From: Ophiobolus disseminans
Lineage: Eukaryota > Ascomycota > Dothideomycetes > Pleosporales > Phaeosphaeriaceae
Direction: 5' to 3'
DNA: 64,000 nucleotides
Assembly (NCBI GenBank): GCA_010093685.1
Contig: MU006225.1
Coordinates: forward strand, 874,507-938,506
Position 1 is the first letter of the stretch. Every line of letters begins with the position of its first letter. Positions 23,704 through 34,124 of this stretch are shown here, piece by piece. The notes below the pieces were generated by a model that was not told where the DNA came from, searched no databases, and saw only the letters and a list, made by a program, of their open reading frames with translations. A program made the position numbers and the translations under genes.

Positions 23704-25419
23704 ATGGCGACTGAAGCGCCCAAGAAACCGATCCACTCGCTAATTCTGGACACCGGGCCACTTATTAAGAATGCCGTGGCGATATCTACCATCATCAACT
23801 CAGCCGAGGAAATCTTCACCACATCCGCTATCATCTCTGAAATACGAGATGCAGCTACTAGGTCACGAGTGCAGACCACACTCATGCCCTTTTTGAAAGT
23901 CCGAAATCCAAGTCAGACGAGCTATGACGCTGTTATCGCGTTCAGCAAAAAGACAGGTGACTATACAGCGTTGAGCAAACAAGATTTGGGTATCCTGGCG
24001 CTTGCCTACGAGGTACACTGTGAACGCAACGGTGGACCATGGGGTTTGAGGGAGGCACCAAAACATCCGATCAAGATGAGACCTGGTGAGAAAAGCGTTA
24101 CAGACGAGGAAAAGCCAAAGGACGAATCTACAGATGCAGCCACTGAAGACCAAGAGCAAAAGGTCGAGAGCAAACCGAAGAAGATTCACAAGAAGAAGGA
24201 GCGGAAGAGGCTCGCCAAGGCTCAGGAGGCAGAGGCTGAAGCAGGGAATCAACTAGAGGCCGAGCAGCAAGGTGAAGCGGCTACCGCAACTCTAGAAGAG
24301 CAGACGGCATCTACTTCAGAAGAACCGGCAGAGCGGTCATTGACTCCGGAATCGAACGCAGTCGAGACAAAGGCTTCAGATGCCGGCGCCAATGGTAAGA
24401 CAGAGACCGCCGAGAAAGAGCCATCCGCACCTCATCAAATTGAACAGGACGTCGAGCAAGCTGTCCTTGGAGACGTTCAATCAGATGCACAGAAGAATGC
24501 TGTTGAGGAAGATGCGACCCCTGGAGCACAACAGGAAGAACAAATGACCCCGGAAGACAAACCCGCAGCATCTCCTGCTCAAGGGACGACCATATCAGAG
24601 AGCCCGGTAGAGCCCCAAGTTAACCAACAGCAAGAGCCAGAAGAGCAAACATCAACCAGGCCAGCTCAGGACGACTCAGATTTCCCATCCGCCCACGATG
24701 ACCTCCCCCAAGACTTCTCAACCCTAAACATCACCACCCCACCCGCAACCGACTCCGACACCGACTCAGACAGCGACTGGATAACACCCTCAAACCTCCA
24801 CGCCCACCAAGCCGCCGACGCTGGCCTCCCCCCAACCAACCCCGACACCCCTTCCCACCCCGCCCCCCAACTCGACGTCGCAACCATGACCATCGACTTC
24901 GCCATGCAAAACGTGCTCCTGCAAATGAACCTCCACCTCCTATCCCCAAACATGCAACGCATCAAAACCCTAACCTCCAAAGTCCTGCGCTGCCACGCAT
25001 GCTTCCTCATCGAGCGCGACACCACCAAACACTTCTGCCCGCGCTGCGGCGCCGCCTCGCTCCTACGCGTGAATTGCAGCACCAATGCGCGCGGCGAGTT
25101 CCGGCTGCACCTGGCCAAGAACTACACGTTCAATAAGCGGGGCGACAAGTACAGCATCCCGAAGCCGATTGCGGGCACCGCGAATGGCAAGTGGAGCGGG
25201 GTTGGAGGCGGGCAGGGCGGCTGGGGGAGGGACCTGGTGTTGAGTGCCGATCAGAAAGAGTATACGCACGCGCTGGGGGAGAGGAGGAAGGCGGAGAGGA
25301 ATCTTATGGATGAGGATTGTGCGCCCGGGATTTTGTCGGGGGATAGGGGTGGGGGAAGGGCGGGGGGACGGGTCAGGGTAGGCGCGGGGAAGGATGTTAA
25401 TAGTAAGAAGAGGTTTTAG
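23704..25419 (+). CDS. NOB1: 20S pre-rRNA endonuclease Nob1
   Basis: Intronless gene of 571 aa. Nob1 cuts 20S pre-rRNA at site D in late cytoplasmic 40S ribosome maturation. The N-terminal PIN nuclease domain begins SLILDTGPLIKNAV with a metal-binding aspartate, then ISEIRDAATRSR, then DLGILALAYEV. The middle (about residues 140-370) is an acidic, Glu/Gln/Thr-rich insertion with a lysine-rich start (KKIHKKKERKRLAKAQ), longer than in yeast and probably disordered. The C-terminal zinc ribbon is complete (CHACF, then CPRCG), followed by NARGEFRLHLAKNYTFNKRG and KYSIPKP, typical for Nob1. It converges on the WDR83 gene with 159 bp between the stops. Confidence 0.96.
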   Translation: MATEAPKKPIHSLILDTGPLIKNAVAISTIINSAEEIFTTSAIISEIRDAATRSRVQTTLMPFLKVRNPSQTSYDAVIAFSKKTGDYTALSKQDLGILALAYEVHCERNGGPWGLREAPKHPIKMRPGEKSVTDEEKPKDESTDAATEDQEQKVESKPKKIHKKKERKRLAKAQEAEAEAGNQLEAEQQGEAATATLEEQTASTSEEPAERSLTPESNAVETKASDAGANGKTETAEKEPSAPHQIEQDVEQAVLGDVQSDAQKNAVEEDATPGAQQEEQMTPEDKPAASPAQGTTISESPVEPQVNQQQEPEEQTSTRPAQDDSDFPSAHDDLPQDFSTLNITTPPATDSDTDSDSDWITPSNLHAHQAADAGLPPTNPDTPSHPAPQLDVATMTIDFAMQNVLLQMNLHLLSPNMQRIKTLTSKVLRCHACFLIERDTTKHFCPRCGAASLLRVNCSTNARGEFRLHLAKNYTFNKRGDKYSIPKPIAGTANGKWSGVGGGQGGWGRDLVLSADQKEYTHALGERRKAERNLMDEDCAPGILSGDRGGGRAGGRVRVGAGKDVNSKKRF

Positions 25420-25578
25420 GCTCATGGGCCTGCAGGGTTTGTTGCCGGTATATGGTTGTGATGAAGTTATGAGGATTTGGGTTATGGTATAGAGTGCATT
25501 AGATTGGCGTTCTAGTTCAAAAGTGTCGTATGTTTGGCTATAGACGGGGTATCACAAATCTAACATGGCGTCCTGCTT

Positions 25579-26586
25579 TTACCTTTCCACTCCCCATACC
25601 ACTACGCTGCCGTCACCGCCAGCACTCGCCCACTCTCTTCGTGCCGTACAGAAGGCTACAGCAGACACGACATCCTTTTTGCCCGTTTGGCCAGCGGTTG
25701 TGCCTTTGCCTTGCACTTCTCGCATCTCGGAATGCTTGAATCGATGCAGACACTCCCCGCCCATGATGTCCCACACAAAGATCATGCCATTGTCGCTTCC
25801 GCTCAGCACCACGCTGTCGTTCAAGCCTAGTGTGCTCCTCACACGCAGGTCCTTGTTCAGAAACGCTTCATCCGTGTAGGCTTTCAGCATATCCCCGTTG
25901 GCGCGATCCATGAGGCGTATCGTCGAGTCCAACGAGCTCACTAGCAACTCTGTCCCCTTCTTTGTGACGTCCAGACTTGTACACGGATAGCCAATGACGT
26001 CGACATGACACGTCCCCGTCCTGATATCGTAACTGCGCACCCTGCCATCTACACTCGCGGAGATGATCTCGCCGTCTTGCACAGACACGTCCGTGATGCT
26101 GTCCTTGGCGTCGTCGAGTGTCATGATGGGCTTGTGGCTCTTGGACTTGACGTCCCATATCTTGACGGTGCCGTCGAAGCTGCCCGTCGCGATGATGCTG
26201 TCGCCGTCACCACCGAAGACACCGCGGTTTACGCGCCCTGCGTGGCCCGAGTAGCGCCTGATCGTCTGGGCAGTTTGCACGTCCCAGAGGAAAACAGTCT
26301 TGTCGCCGCCGGTTGACACGAAGCGATCGTTGTCGGCATTGACGTGGATGCTGAGCACCTCGTAGCCATGCGCGCTGTACTTGTTCACGAGACCGGGCGG
26401 GTAGACGTTGGATGCGGCAGGCGCGACGGAGGACGGGGGCGCTTTCTTTGGGTTGTAGAGGCGGATCGTGCGGTCGGATGAGCCTGTTAGGATGTAGGAC
26501 TGCGACCCTGACGAGTATGCGACGGCGTGGACGATGCCATTGTGGCCACTAAGTTTGGCGATCGGGATGGTGGGAAAGGCGGGCAT
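25579..26586 (-). CDS. WD40 protein, WDR83/MORG1-like
   Basis: Intronless 335-aa protein made almost wholly of WD40 repeats forming one seven-bladed propeller: LSGHNGIVHAVAYSS, ILTGSSDRTIRLYNP, FVSTGGDKTVFLWDVQ, YSGHAGRVNRGVFGGDGDS, ATGSFDGTVKIWDVKS, ISASVDGRVRSYDIRTG, VLSGSDNGMIFVWDI, WASAGGDGSVVVWG. Sequence and size fit WD repeat-containing protein 83 (MORG1), reported as a scaffold for MAP-kinase modules and found in spliceosomal C complexes. It is divergent from the pICln gene, sharing a 298-bp promoter region. That pairing of two RNP-linked genes is suggestive only. Another small WD40 protein is possible, but the repeat order fits MORG1 best. Confidence 0.85.
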   Translation of the reverse strand: MPAFPTIPIAKLSGHNGIVHAVAYSSGSQSYILTGSSDRTIRLYNPKKAPPSSVAPAASNVYPPGLVNKYSAHGYEVLSIHVNADNDRFVSTGGDKTVFLWDVQTAQTIRRYSGHAGRVNRGVFGGDGDSIIATGSFDGTVKIWDVKSKSHKPIMTLDDAKDSITDVSVQDGEIISASVDGRVRSYDIRTGTCHVDVIGYPCTSLDVTKKGTELLVSSLDSTIRLMDRANGDMLKAYTDEAFLNKDLRVRSTLGLNDSVVLSGSDNGMIFVWDIMGGECLHRFKHSEMREVQGKGTTAGQTGKKDVVSAVAFCTARREWASAGGDGSVVVWGVER

Positions 26587-26884
26587 GCTGACTGCGATAG
26601 CCGAACTGTGTTGTTCAAGGCATTGTGTTCCAAGTCGACCAAGTAATCAAATTGAGAGCTGATTACTGCTGGAAATAATTGGTGATCTGGAGTGAAGGAG
26701 GTCCCACCAAGAGTTCGCATCGCGGAGAGCTATGACGTCTCGGCATATCTTCGGTGTTTCTCGGCCCCGCCAAAATAGTTGTCTACCACTAACAACAGCC
26801 CTGTCCCTGCAGCACGCTTGTTGAAGCTACCAAATCTCTGTCGCATAATCCCCCATAGCCAGTGCTTGATACTCAGCCTCCAAA
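26587..26884. promoter_or_regulatory. Shared divergent promoter, WDR83-like / pICln
   Basis: 298 bp between two divergently transcribed start codons; both promoters must lie here unless they extend into coding sequence. A TATAAA-type box is not evident, as is usual for fungal housekeeping genes. Confidence 0.6.
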
Positions 26885-27697
26885 ATGGCCATCCGACACC
26901 TTGATACCGCGCCCAAGACCGACGACTTCACCCCACTACAGGAGCACCAGGAACAGACACCAACTACCTTCTTTGGCTCAAAACCAGTCCTCTATTCACG
27001 CATCTCCGGCTTGACTCTGTCAGCGCTGGCCTCCCAACTTGAGCAAGATGCTGCCTTCTTCCGCTTCAACACTGAGAACGAGGGCGACGATGCGCTGATC
27101 AAGGACGTCGAGATCTGGGTGAGCTCAGAGTACGAACTAATCCACATTTCACTGTATATTTCCTTACTAACATGGTGTAGAAACGTCATCCTGTTCCAGA
27201 CAACCCCTACCTCGACCGGCGTCTCGATACCGTACCCCACCATTGGCCTCCATGCGACGATGAAGTACAAGTCCACCACCGAAGCGCTCTACATGAACCT
27301 CTCCCTCAACGACGCCGAGACCGTCAACAAAGAAGAAGACATCCAGTCCCTCGAGGTCACTCTTCTGCCGCCCAATTACGCAAACCAGCCAGAAAACACG
27401 TGCATTATGGACATCTTCAACGCCATGAACACATGCGCCGACATGCATCCCGACCCCGGCGCGAGCGACGATGAGGGCGGCGACGGTATGCTCGACGACA
27501 CTGCGCCGGGCGCGAGTGGCTGGATCACGGCAGACAACATGGACGAGTACATGGACGAGGACGGCAACTTCAGAGGCACCGTCATTGGGGGTGAAGAGCT
27601 AGGCCCTGGTGCGGGCACCGTCAGGACAAGAGAAGAGGCAGAAGGTAGCGCGAATGGCGTCAATGGTCATGAGGAGAAGTACCACCGCACGAGCTGA
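26885..27697 (+). CDS. pICln-like methylosome subunit (Voldacs family)
   Basis: Predicted pICln homologue. In animals pICln binds Sm proteins and PRMT5 to start snRNP assembly; fungal members are less studied. The frame reads open throughout, but the best model splices out a 51-nt intron (27130-27180, donor GTACGA, branch TACTAAC, acceptor TGTAG), giving 253 aa. That removes a lysine-free, out-of-place hydrophobic insert and restores the PH-like strand EIWVSSENVILFQ followed by GVSIPYPTIGLHA, the family hallmark. The C-terminus is acidic (ASDDEGGDGMLDD, then MDEYMDEDGNFRG), as in other pICln proteins. Intron retention would insert 17 residues without a stop or frameshift, so both isoforms could be made. 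Confidence 0.85.
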   Translation: MAIRHLDTAPKTDDFTPLQEHQEQTPTTFFGSKPVLYSRISGLTLSALASQLEQDAAFFRFNTENEGDDALIKDVEIWVSSEYELIHISLYISLLTWCRNVILFQTTPTSTGVSIPYPTIGLHATMKYKSTTEALYMNLSLNDAETVNKEEDIQSLEVTLLPPNYANQPENTCIMDIFNAMNTCADMHPDPGASDDEGGDGMLDDTAPGASGWITADNMDEYMDEDGNFRGTVIGGEELGPGAGTVRTREEAEGSANGVNGHEEKYHRTS

Positions 27698-28074
27698 GGT
27701 GCATGAGAGGCTAGACAAACTAGTTGGATTCATTGATGGGATTTGGAGCCAGGACTATGCCCGGCGCGTAACAGCCCGCAGATAAAGCTTCCAGGCTATA
27801 CATAAGATGAGAGTCTGAATTCACAGCGTATGTATCTCCTTCGCATGATTTCATTGCATACTGAGAAATAATAGCCACGAACGCTAGCACAGTCGATTAT
27901 CAGAGACGCCATGTTTCGTTTCAACCTCCGTCCGTCCATCGTACCTCCGTATGGCCGTTCTGGTTTGTTGTTAATGCTGTAGACCAGTGTCCCAAACGAA
28001 CATCACTCTCAACGTTCTCGAACATTAATAGAACCGATCCAATGACACCCACTTCTCCCCCCTTCACATCCACC
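27698..28074. other. Convergent 3' flanks
   Basis: 377 bp between the pICln stop and the stop of the small minus-strand membrane protein. No gene is seen; the sequence is AT-richer than the coding flanks, as expected of 3' UTRs. Confidence 0.5.
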
Positions 28075-28383
28075 CTAGCCCTCCATCATAACCAATCTTC
28101 TCTCATCATTCTTCAATTCCTTCTGATACACCGGCAGCGGCTCTTGTATAACCCCCATCTCAAGCTCAATGTCATTCTTCGTCCTTCTCATCTCCCTTTC
28201 CCTTCCACGCTTCGTCCCAGCTTTCACACTCTTTCTCATCCGCCGCCTGATAACTACAAATGCGAGCAGCAGTACAACACACGCAACGATGACCCCAGCA
28301 ATAATGTTCCCAGTCCGTTTATTCGACGCTGAAGAAGTTGACTGCGGTCGGTAGGGGTGGTATGGATATGTTGACGTCGACAT
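28075..28383 (-). CDS. Small single-pass membrane protein
   Basis: 102 aa from the ATG at 28383 (MSTSTYPYHPYRPQ). A short Ser/Tyr/Pro-rich, probably extracellular N-terminus is followed by one strong transmembrane segment (GNIIAGVIVACVVLLLAFVV) and a basic cytosolic tail (RRRMRKSVKAGTKRGRERE), so the positive-inside rule fits a type III or I topology. There is no cleavable signal. Small Ser-TM-basic proteins of this shape are common and mostly unannotated in ascomycetes. I do not recognise a family. Support comes from the clean domain layout rather than homology. Confidence 0.5.
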   Translation of the reverse strand: MSTSTYPYHPYRPQSTSSASNKRTGNIIAGVIVACVVLLLAFVVIRRRMRKSVKAGTKRGREREMRRTKNDIELEMGVIQEPLPVYQKELKNDERRLVMMEG

Positions 28384-29023
28384 AGTGTGTATTTCGAAAT
28401 AGCAGACTTGCAAAGTTGTTCAAGTAAACATGATTTCTTCGTTTGCTGTGCTGAACCTTTTCATTCCTACGCGCCAAACCACAGTCTCTTATTCTACACA
28501 AGTCAAGGATCATACACGTCACGCCGCCTGCGGTCACACCCGCGCCGCTCGGGCGCGGGCAAGGGCGGCCCCTGGGTGTTTCGACTGCTATTTTAGACGG
28601 CTTCGCGAAGGGGAAGCTGTGCCGCTGGTGTTTACACCGATAGAAAGGTAGCTTTTGGCCCCGGTTTTGGTGGATGCTAGACTCGGGCGAGGGTGCATTG
28701 GGTCGGGGCTGTGCGGGCGGTGTGTGTTTTGGTTCCTGGGAGAGGCGGGGAGGACGGGTTGAGGGACGTGGATGGTGAAGCAACGTAAGATATGTTAGAG
28801 GTCGGTTAAGTATTGAGTCTCAGCTAAGACGCGTCAGTTGACCAGTCTGACTGACACAGCCGTAGAGCCAAGAAACAGCTGTCAAGACAATATACGACCG
28901 ACATTTCCAGGGCATCTACCTTATGAAGTCACTCCAGCCCCATTTCCAACACTGTAACGAGGCATTCTCGCCACCAGCTGCATTCCTACCTACTTCGAAC
29001 TCATCCCCCACCTATCTCCAGCA
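28384..29023. other. Spacer, no clear gene
   Basis: 640 bp with short frames on both strands; a GC-rich patch near 28530-28580 (CCGCGCCGCTCGGGCGCGGG) is notable. It is probably the promoter of the small membrane protein plus the 3' flank of the next minus-strand gene. A plus-strand frame starting at 28923 overlaps that gene and is treated as a shadow. Confidence 0.4.
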
Positions 29024-29594
29024 TCACCAAACCTTCAAAACTCTCACTACCCCAAGTCCCCGCAGCAGTAGCAACACGCTCCAGGTGTTATTCACACTCC
29101 CGCATAATCCTCCTAGCAGCGTTAACCAATATACAAAGCCTTTCCGCGATACGATGGGCGGCGAAGCCACCACACCCCCAATCTCGTTGTCGAGTTTGTT
29201 CAGGACACCGCGAGTAGTAAGGACTTCGCTAACGCGTTCTTCGACCATGCGCTCAGTTTCACGAGCAACGGCGCTGGGACTCAGCGACCGAGCGGGAGGA
29301 GCTGCGTCGCTTTCTGGTTTGTATAGCGGAACGCTGTATATAACTAGGGAAAGAGGGTCTTTCATAGTATGTATAGTAGAGTGCGAGATTAGGAACGAGG
29401 GTTTAGTAGACTCGACGCGTGCGCATATGAACAATTTTGAGGTAGGTTGATAGCACAGAGCCAACGGTTGTAACGGTGTTTGCAAGTTGCGTGTGTGACG
29501 TGGTCGAGGACGTGATTGGAAGTGTGATGTGCGTATTGAAGTAATGCGGTGATGATTTGGAGTCGTTGGCGGAGAGGGTGAAGAGCGACTTCAT
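29024..29594 (-). CDS. Possible small unknown protein, two exons
   Basis: I do not recognise this protein. The first exon starts at ATG 29594 (MKSLFTLSANDSKSSP) and runs to LSTYLKIVHM; the second contains YSVPLYKPESDAAPPARSL and an amphipathic, helix-prone block (AVARETERMVEERVSEVLTT, then RGVLNKLDNEIGG). A possible intron runs from the GTCGAG donor near 29422 to the TAG acceptor near 29349. The C-terminus (VYWLTLLGGLCG onward) is hydrophobic. Helical composition and size recall small complex subunits, but no family can be named. The exon boundaries are uncertain. Confidence 0.35.
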
Positions 29595-29885
29595 ATTATT
29601 GATGGTGATACTGCGGTGCAAACGGGTGCACTTCCATGGCTGTGGGATATATAGAGCTGCTTGATGGAGAGCTGGGTTCTCGAATTTGAAATTACTTCGC
29701 GCATACGGTGATCAGTGTCATTCAGCTTCATACCACTGATTTTCGGACTACTATAGCCGAATATTCTGCTAAACTCGAATCTCGAATCTCACTTTCCAAT
29801 CACGAAACTCTTTTTCGAAACCCAAAAAACGCCCAACACACACCTCCACCATCCCCACGCCAACTCAAGCCCCCTCCATCCAACA

Positions 29886-30113
29886 ATGACCTCAATCGAC
29901 AACCTCCTCAAGCTCTCCACCGAGCTATCGAAACTCGGCAGCGAACTCACAGAGGTCGGCGGCAAGCTGGCACAGGCCGCGGCGACACTACAACAAGAAG
30001 CTGCCAATATCGCAGAGGAACTCTCGAGGCAGTGGGGTGTCGATGTTAGCGTGAATGTGGGTGTTAGGCCCGGCGGGGGAGGGACGTACGGGACGACTGT
30101 TGTGAAGAAGTAG
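29886..30113 (+). CDS. Small helical protein, 75 aa
   Basis: An intact ATG-to-stop frame encodes 75 aa. Residues about 4-48 form a regular heptad pattern (IDNLLKLSTELSKLGSELTE, then VGGKLAQAAATLQQEAANIA), predicting one long amphipathic helix or coiled coil, followed by a short Gly-rich tail ending TTVVKK. No signal or membrane segment. It converges on the PAQR gene with 167 bp between stops. The heptad periodicity argues for real coding sequence. Function unknown; small coiled-coil subunits of larger complexes are the obvious class. Confidence 0.5.
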   Translation: MTSIDNLLKLSTELSKLGSELTEVGGKLAQAAATLQQEAANIAEELSRQWGVDVSVNVGVRPGGGGTYGTTVVKK

Positions 30114-30280
30114 AGAGGGGAGGGGAGTGGGAGGGGTGAATATTGGGACGTATGGATGAGGAGAGTGGAGTGGAAGGGTGAGAGCGATGAGGTTGACGAG
30201 AAGGTTCTGAGTATTGCAGCAGGTAGCATTATCTAATCATGATCCCAGTTGCCCTCGCCTTCACTTGACATATTTTATTC

Positions 30281-31502
30281 TCACTTTGCACATATATCCT
30301 TCTGTCCATGAACATGGTCAAAACTTCTCAGCAGCCCAAAGAGATGCGCAATTCCGGCGCAGATCACCAGGCAATGCATGATCTGATGACTCGATCCCCA
30401 CACATCAAACTTATACGGGTACCATTTCTCCGGGATCTAATGATCATCAGCGCTCAATTCTGCATCGACAAACATATCGGTGGGGCGTCTCAAACTCACT
30501 CTCATGCCATACAACGCTCCACCAACAAGATTGAACGTCGCCATCAACGCCATCCAATCAAGGCTCATCCGCCACATCTGCGTTTCCCAGCCATACTTCG
30601 AGATACCGTGGATGATCGGGATGATGAATGACAGGCCGAGGCCGGAGTACATCGCGGCTCGATACGGGCGGTATCTTGGGCGGCGAAAAGCAGGATGTAG
30701 GGTTGCGTAGACACAGCCAGCCGCAAGAACAGAAACAAGCGTGTAGTATGTCTTTTGCAAGTGTGCGTCGCAGTAGAAGCCGTAGTAGACGCATGGGATT
30801 GTGGAACCCCACATCAGAATTACGATGCCAAGCTGTGATTCGTCAGTGGAGGTGTATTTCGAGCGTGATTGGAGAGCGAACGTAGTCCAATTGGTTCCCA
30901 AAAACGTGCACACTTTCACTGTGGTTGTTGAAGATGTGAAAGCTGCAGCTGTTAGTGACTCAATCGTGGCGAGGATCATTCGGTCGACACTCACGTTGCC
31001 GATAGGGCGAAACATATCGCTACACCAAAGAAGAACGTTGAATACACGGCGACATCTGCTGTAGTTGCAGAGCCATACCTCGGCTGCAAGGAGTAATATA
31101 CTGGAATGGGTAGCGTGAAGAACAGAGCCGAGCCGATGAGATGCGAAAAAATGTTTACTGCAAATGAATGTTAGGTTTCGAAAAGCCACAGGCGAAGGTA
31201 TTATGGATTTTACTCACCTGTCTCGTTATGTATGCCTAAGATACTACCAAACGAGCGCTTGTAGGATCGAGAGACGGCTCTGATAAGATGAACGTCAGGC
31301 ACGAACAACCACCCACGAGCCAGTGTATCGATACATACCGGTAGCTAGATAGGATATAATCATTATCCTGGTACCACGCAGCTGCGATTGGATGAGCGTT
31401 GTAAGGAAGGTAACCAAGGTCGAACTTACGTATATCCTCCCAGGTGAGCAATGCGTTGTCGCTTTTCTTCTTCATTCGTTCCTGCGGCGCAGCCTGATCC
31501 AT
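30281..31502 (-). CDS. PAQR / adiponectin-receptor-like (Izh-type) membrane protein
   Basis: Seven exons (31502-31430, 31381-31339, 31279-31218, 31157-30995, 30942-30882, 30832-30500 and 30436-30281) join in frame to 296 aa. PAQR proteins are seven-helix membrane proteins with a zinc site in the membrane; yeast Izh members influence zinc and sterol metabolism. Seen: the N-terminal family block WYQDNDYILSSYR, HNETVNIFSHLIG with the first zinc-site region, SATFHIFNNHSE, LDYLGIVILMWGS, and the C-terminal SSHQIMH, which supplies conserved histidines. Several hydrophobic segments follow the expected pattern. The high intron density and exact phase agreement at six introns make the model strong. 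The whole C-terminal exon would be missed by simple frame reading, because the upstream frame runs on into the last intron. Confidence 0.92.
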
Positions 31503-32394
31503 ATTTTAGATGGAGTACGCAACTTTGAAATACACACCCACTCTCTTTTCTGCCACTATCGTGGGGCCGGATTTGCGCGATCGTGGACTCATTCTGTGTT
31601 CGCGAACTCAAGCAGAAAATGTAGGGTCGTACCCGGAAGAAGCAGGTGCGGACTTGGGCGCAATCAGGGGGAAAGGTCGGAGCACGCGTCAATCACGACA
31701 CGACCGCAACCTCGACGAGTGTTAAATTCAAGTCAGCGCACGCGAGATCTCCGAGTGAAATATAGAAAGTGTCCATCGCAGGATGCCGCTCTCATTGATT
31801 CGAAGTACCGGTAATGGGAAATAGACCGGTGTTTGGGGGCTGCTGTTCCCGCTTTTACGAATCACACAGAGCCCCCGCGCTTCTGGCCCCAAGCCATTCC
31901 TTCTTGGGCAAAGCCCTGGCGGTTATCAACACTTCATCCGGGCGTCACACATGAAAGATGCATCTGATGATGCACGGCGCGAGTCGTTCTTCGATTCGGT
32001 TGGATATAGCAAGTCATATATGGGTACGGCTGTATACGCGTCATGCCGCGCAGCAAATCACCGGCTTCGAATTCTCATGTACAAATTACGGAGGTTGAAT
32101 ATTCCAGGTGAAACTAGCTGCAAGCCACGGCGAAGCACTTTCCTTCTCGCATGCAGCCGTGCTGTTTCTAGCCACCCCTCAGCAATCCACCTTGAATATT
32201 CACCCTCCGTATGCTGTACAGTCAAACTCGGATATAAGCAAGTTCTATTGGCGACTTTTGACCATGCAAGTCGTCATGAACCTCCCCACAAAAGTGATTT
32301 GACTAACCATTATTCCCCTTAGGTACAAGAAATTGGTTCCACGCTTGCTTCTACCTAACCTTGAATTTGACAGTACCCCCTTTGCATTCTCGCG
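31503..32394. other. Divergent promoter region
   Basis: 892 bp between the divergent PAQR and membrane-protein genes. Short frames only. It is probably two promoters; no specific site is identified. Confidence 0.5.
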
Positions 32395-34124
32395 ATGGCT
32401 ACAAGCACTCTTTTGCTTGTCCTGACAGCATCCAAGCTCCTCACGCATACTTCCGCTGTAGGCATTGGAAATGTCGACACCACCAATACTGTGGGCTTTG
32501 TGCAGGAAGACAATCAGCGTAACACCATCTCGCTACTTCTTAGCTGCTTAGCTACGCTCGGTCTCTGCGTCTACTCGGCCGTGCATCTCAACGTGCCGAG
32601 AAGGGGCGAACGATACTACCAAACATTGCTTCGGGAGCTGCTCTGGTGTGTCATTGGATTGTTCGCGCCGGAACTGATTCTGTATACTGCATGGAGGCAA
32701 CTGGCATCCGCACGTCAGCTTCGATATGAAGTTGAGCATGCGAGAGGGGAGTCGGGGAGCGAAACTAGTTCTAGCGAGAAGGTTCGTCGTTTCTGGAAAA
32801 TGCGTTGGGGCTGAGGTGACTGACAGCAAGATAGATTGCAATCGCTGCATCAGAGTCGAGGATCAGCGACAAACGGAGAGCTCCATGGACCATTGCACAT
32901 GGGTTTTACGGAAGCATGGGTGGATTTGCAATCGATCTTGACGACGCGGATGGACGATACGCACGGGTCTTTGGCGATGCGAAACACCTCATTCTGACGG
33001 CAAAAGGCGTTGCGCTCCTTGCAAATTGCGGTCACATCCCGGACATTTCTCTCGACGACATCAGAGACAAGAATAAAGCCGATGGTCTCGCCAAACTCTT
33101 GGTCTGTGTACAAGCAGGATGGATGATTGTTCAGGTCGTTACCCGGACAGCTACAGGATTGCCGACATCTCTACTGGAAGTACACACCGTGGCTCATGTG
33201 GTCTGCGCGCTGATCATGTATGTACTCTGGTGGCATAAACCTCGCCAAGTCACGTCTCCCACTCTACTCAAGCCAGAAGGCCTGTGGCCCTTGGCTACAT
33301 ACATGTTCCTAGCCAGCCGGATGAGCGGAGAAATGCCAAAGGGAAAACTAAGCAGATTCCGATTCTCAACTCCTCGCTTGAAGCAGCTTGCGTATTTCGA
33401 GCACGGTAGACCCAACGAAGTAACGGATATGTACATCTCTCGGCTAACCACAAGCGACACCATCGTCACTGGCCACTTCGGGCCGCCCCCTTCAAACTCA
33501 GACCTCGATCGCATCCCTTCTTCTCCTCTACCAGAAGACGCCATCTCAGCTGAACAAATGAACCTAGCAGTCGAGGCCGTGGCTCTATACCCAGCACTTC
33601 GCGCCCGTTTCACTTCCATCAATCATCCCTCGTACGTAACAGACCATATATCCATCTATCGCCCTTATGCCACTGAACTCGTCCAACCCCACGCCCTCGA
33701 CTGGCCCAACGCAGGCGTCCTGCGGCGCACGCAATCTCTAGTCATGGGCATGGTCCTCTGGGGAGCATCCATGGCGTATGGAGCCATCCACGTCGCCGCA
33801 TGGTCATACTTCTTCCCGTCATATATCGAGAAGCTATTATGGCGCTTCTCGTCTGTGTGGGCGACCTTTTGCGCGGGGTTCTGGCTCGTGACCAATTTAC
33901 TCGCGCATTTATTTCCGGGAATTGATCGCGTATGGGTTGCGTACAATGAGCGCAGGCTGGGTTGGGTGTGGGTTGTCGTGATCAATGCGTTGTGCGTGAT
34001 GTGTGGAGTGAGTTTCTTGGCGAGTCGCGCATACCTTGTTGTGGAAGCTTTCGTGAGCATCAGAGAGGTTCCTGCTGATGTATATCTGGCACCGGCTTGG
34101 GCACAAGTGTTTCCACATTTGTGA
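32395..34124 (+). CDS. Multi-pass membrane protein, fungal unknown family
   Basis: Two exons (32395-32803 and 32854-34124) join in frame to 559 aa. The N-terminus is signal-like (MATSTLLLVLTASKLLTHTSA). Several membrane segments follow, with the motifs GLCVYSAVHLNVP, RELLWCVIGLFAPELILYTAW, WTIAHGFYGSMGGFAID, LLVCVQAGWMIVQ, VCALIMYVLWWHKP and a C-terminal group of helices. These motifs (PE in helix 2, THGF-type, WWxKP) occur in a widespread, uncharacterised family of fungal integral membrane proteins also known in basidiomycetes. The central 150 residues look soluble. Function unknown. It is divergent from the PAQR gene. Confidence 0.8.

Noticed and set aside
27119..27180. Intron starting at the GTGAGC donor in the pICln gene
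   Set aside because: It shifts the frame and destroys the VILFQTTP strand; the donor at 27130 keeps the frame and the family motif.
28923..29450. Plus-strand 175-codon frame opposite the minus-strand small gene
   Set aside because: Composition is Ser/Pro/Thr-biased without structure, and the opposite strand has a helix-forming pattern; it looks like a shadow.
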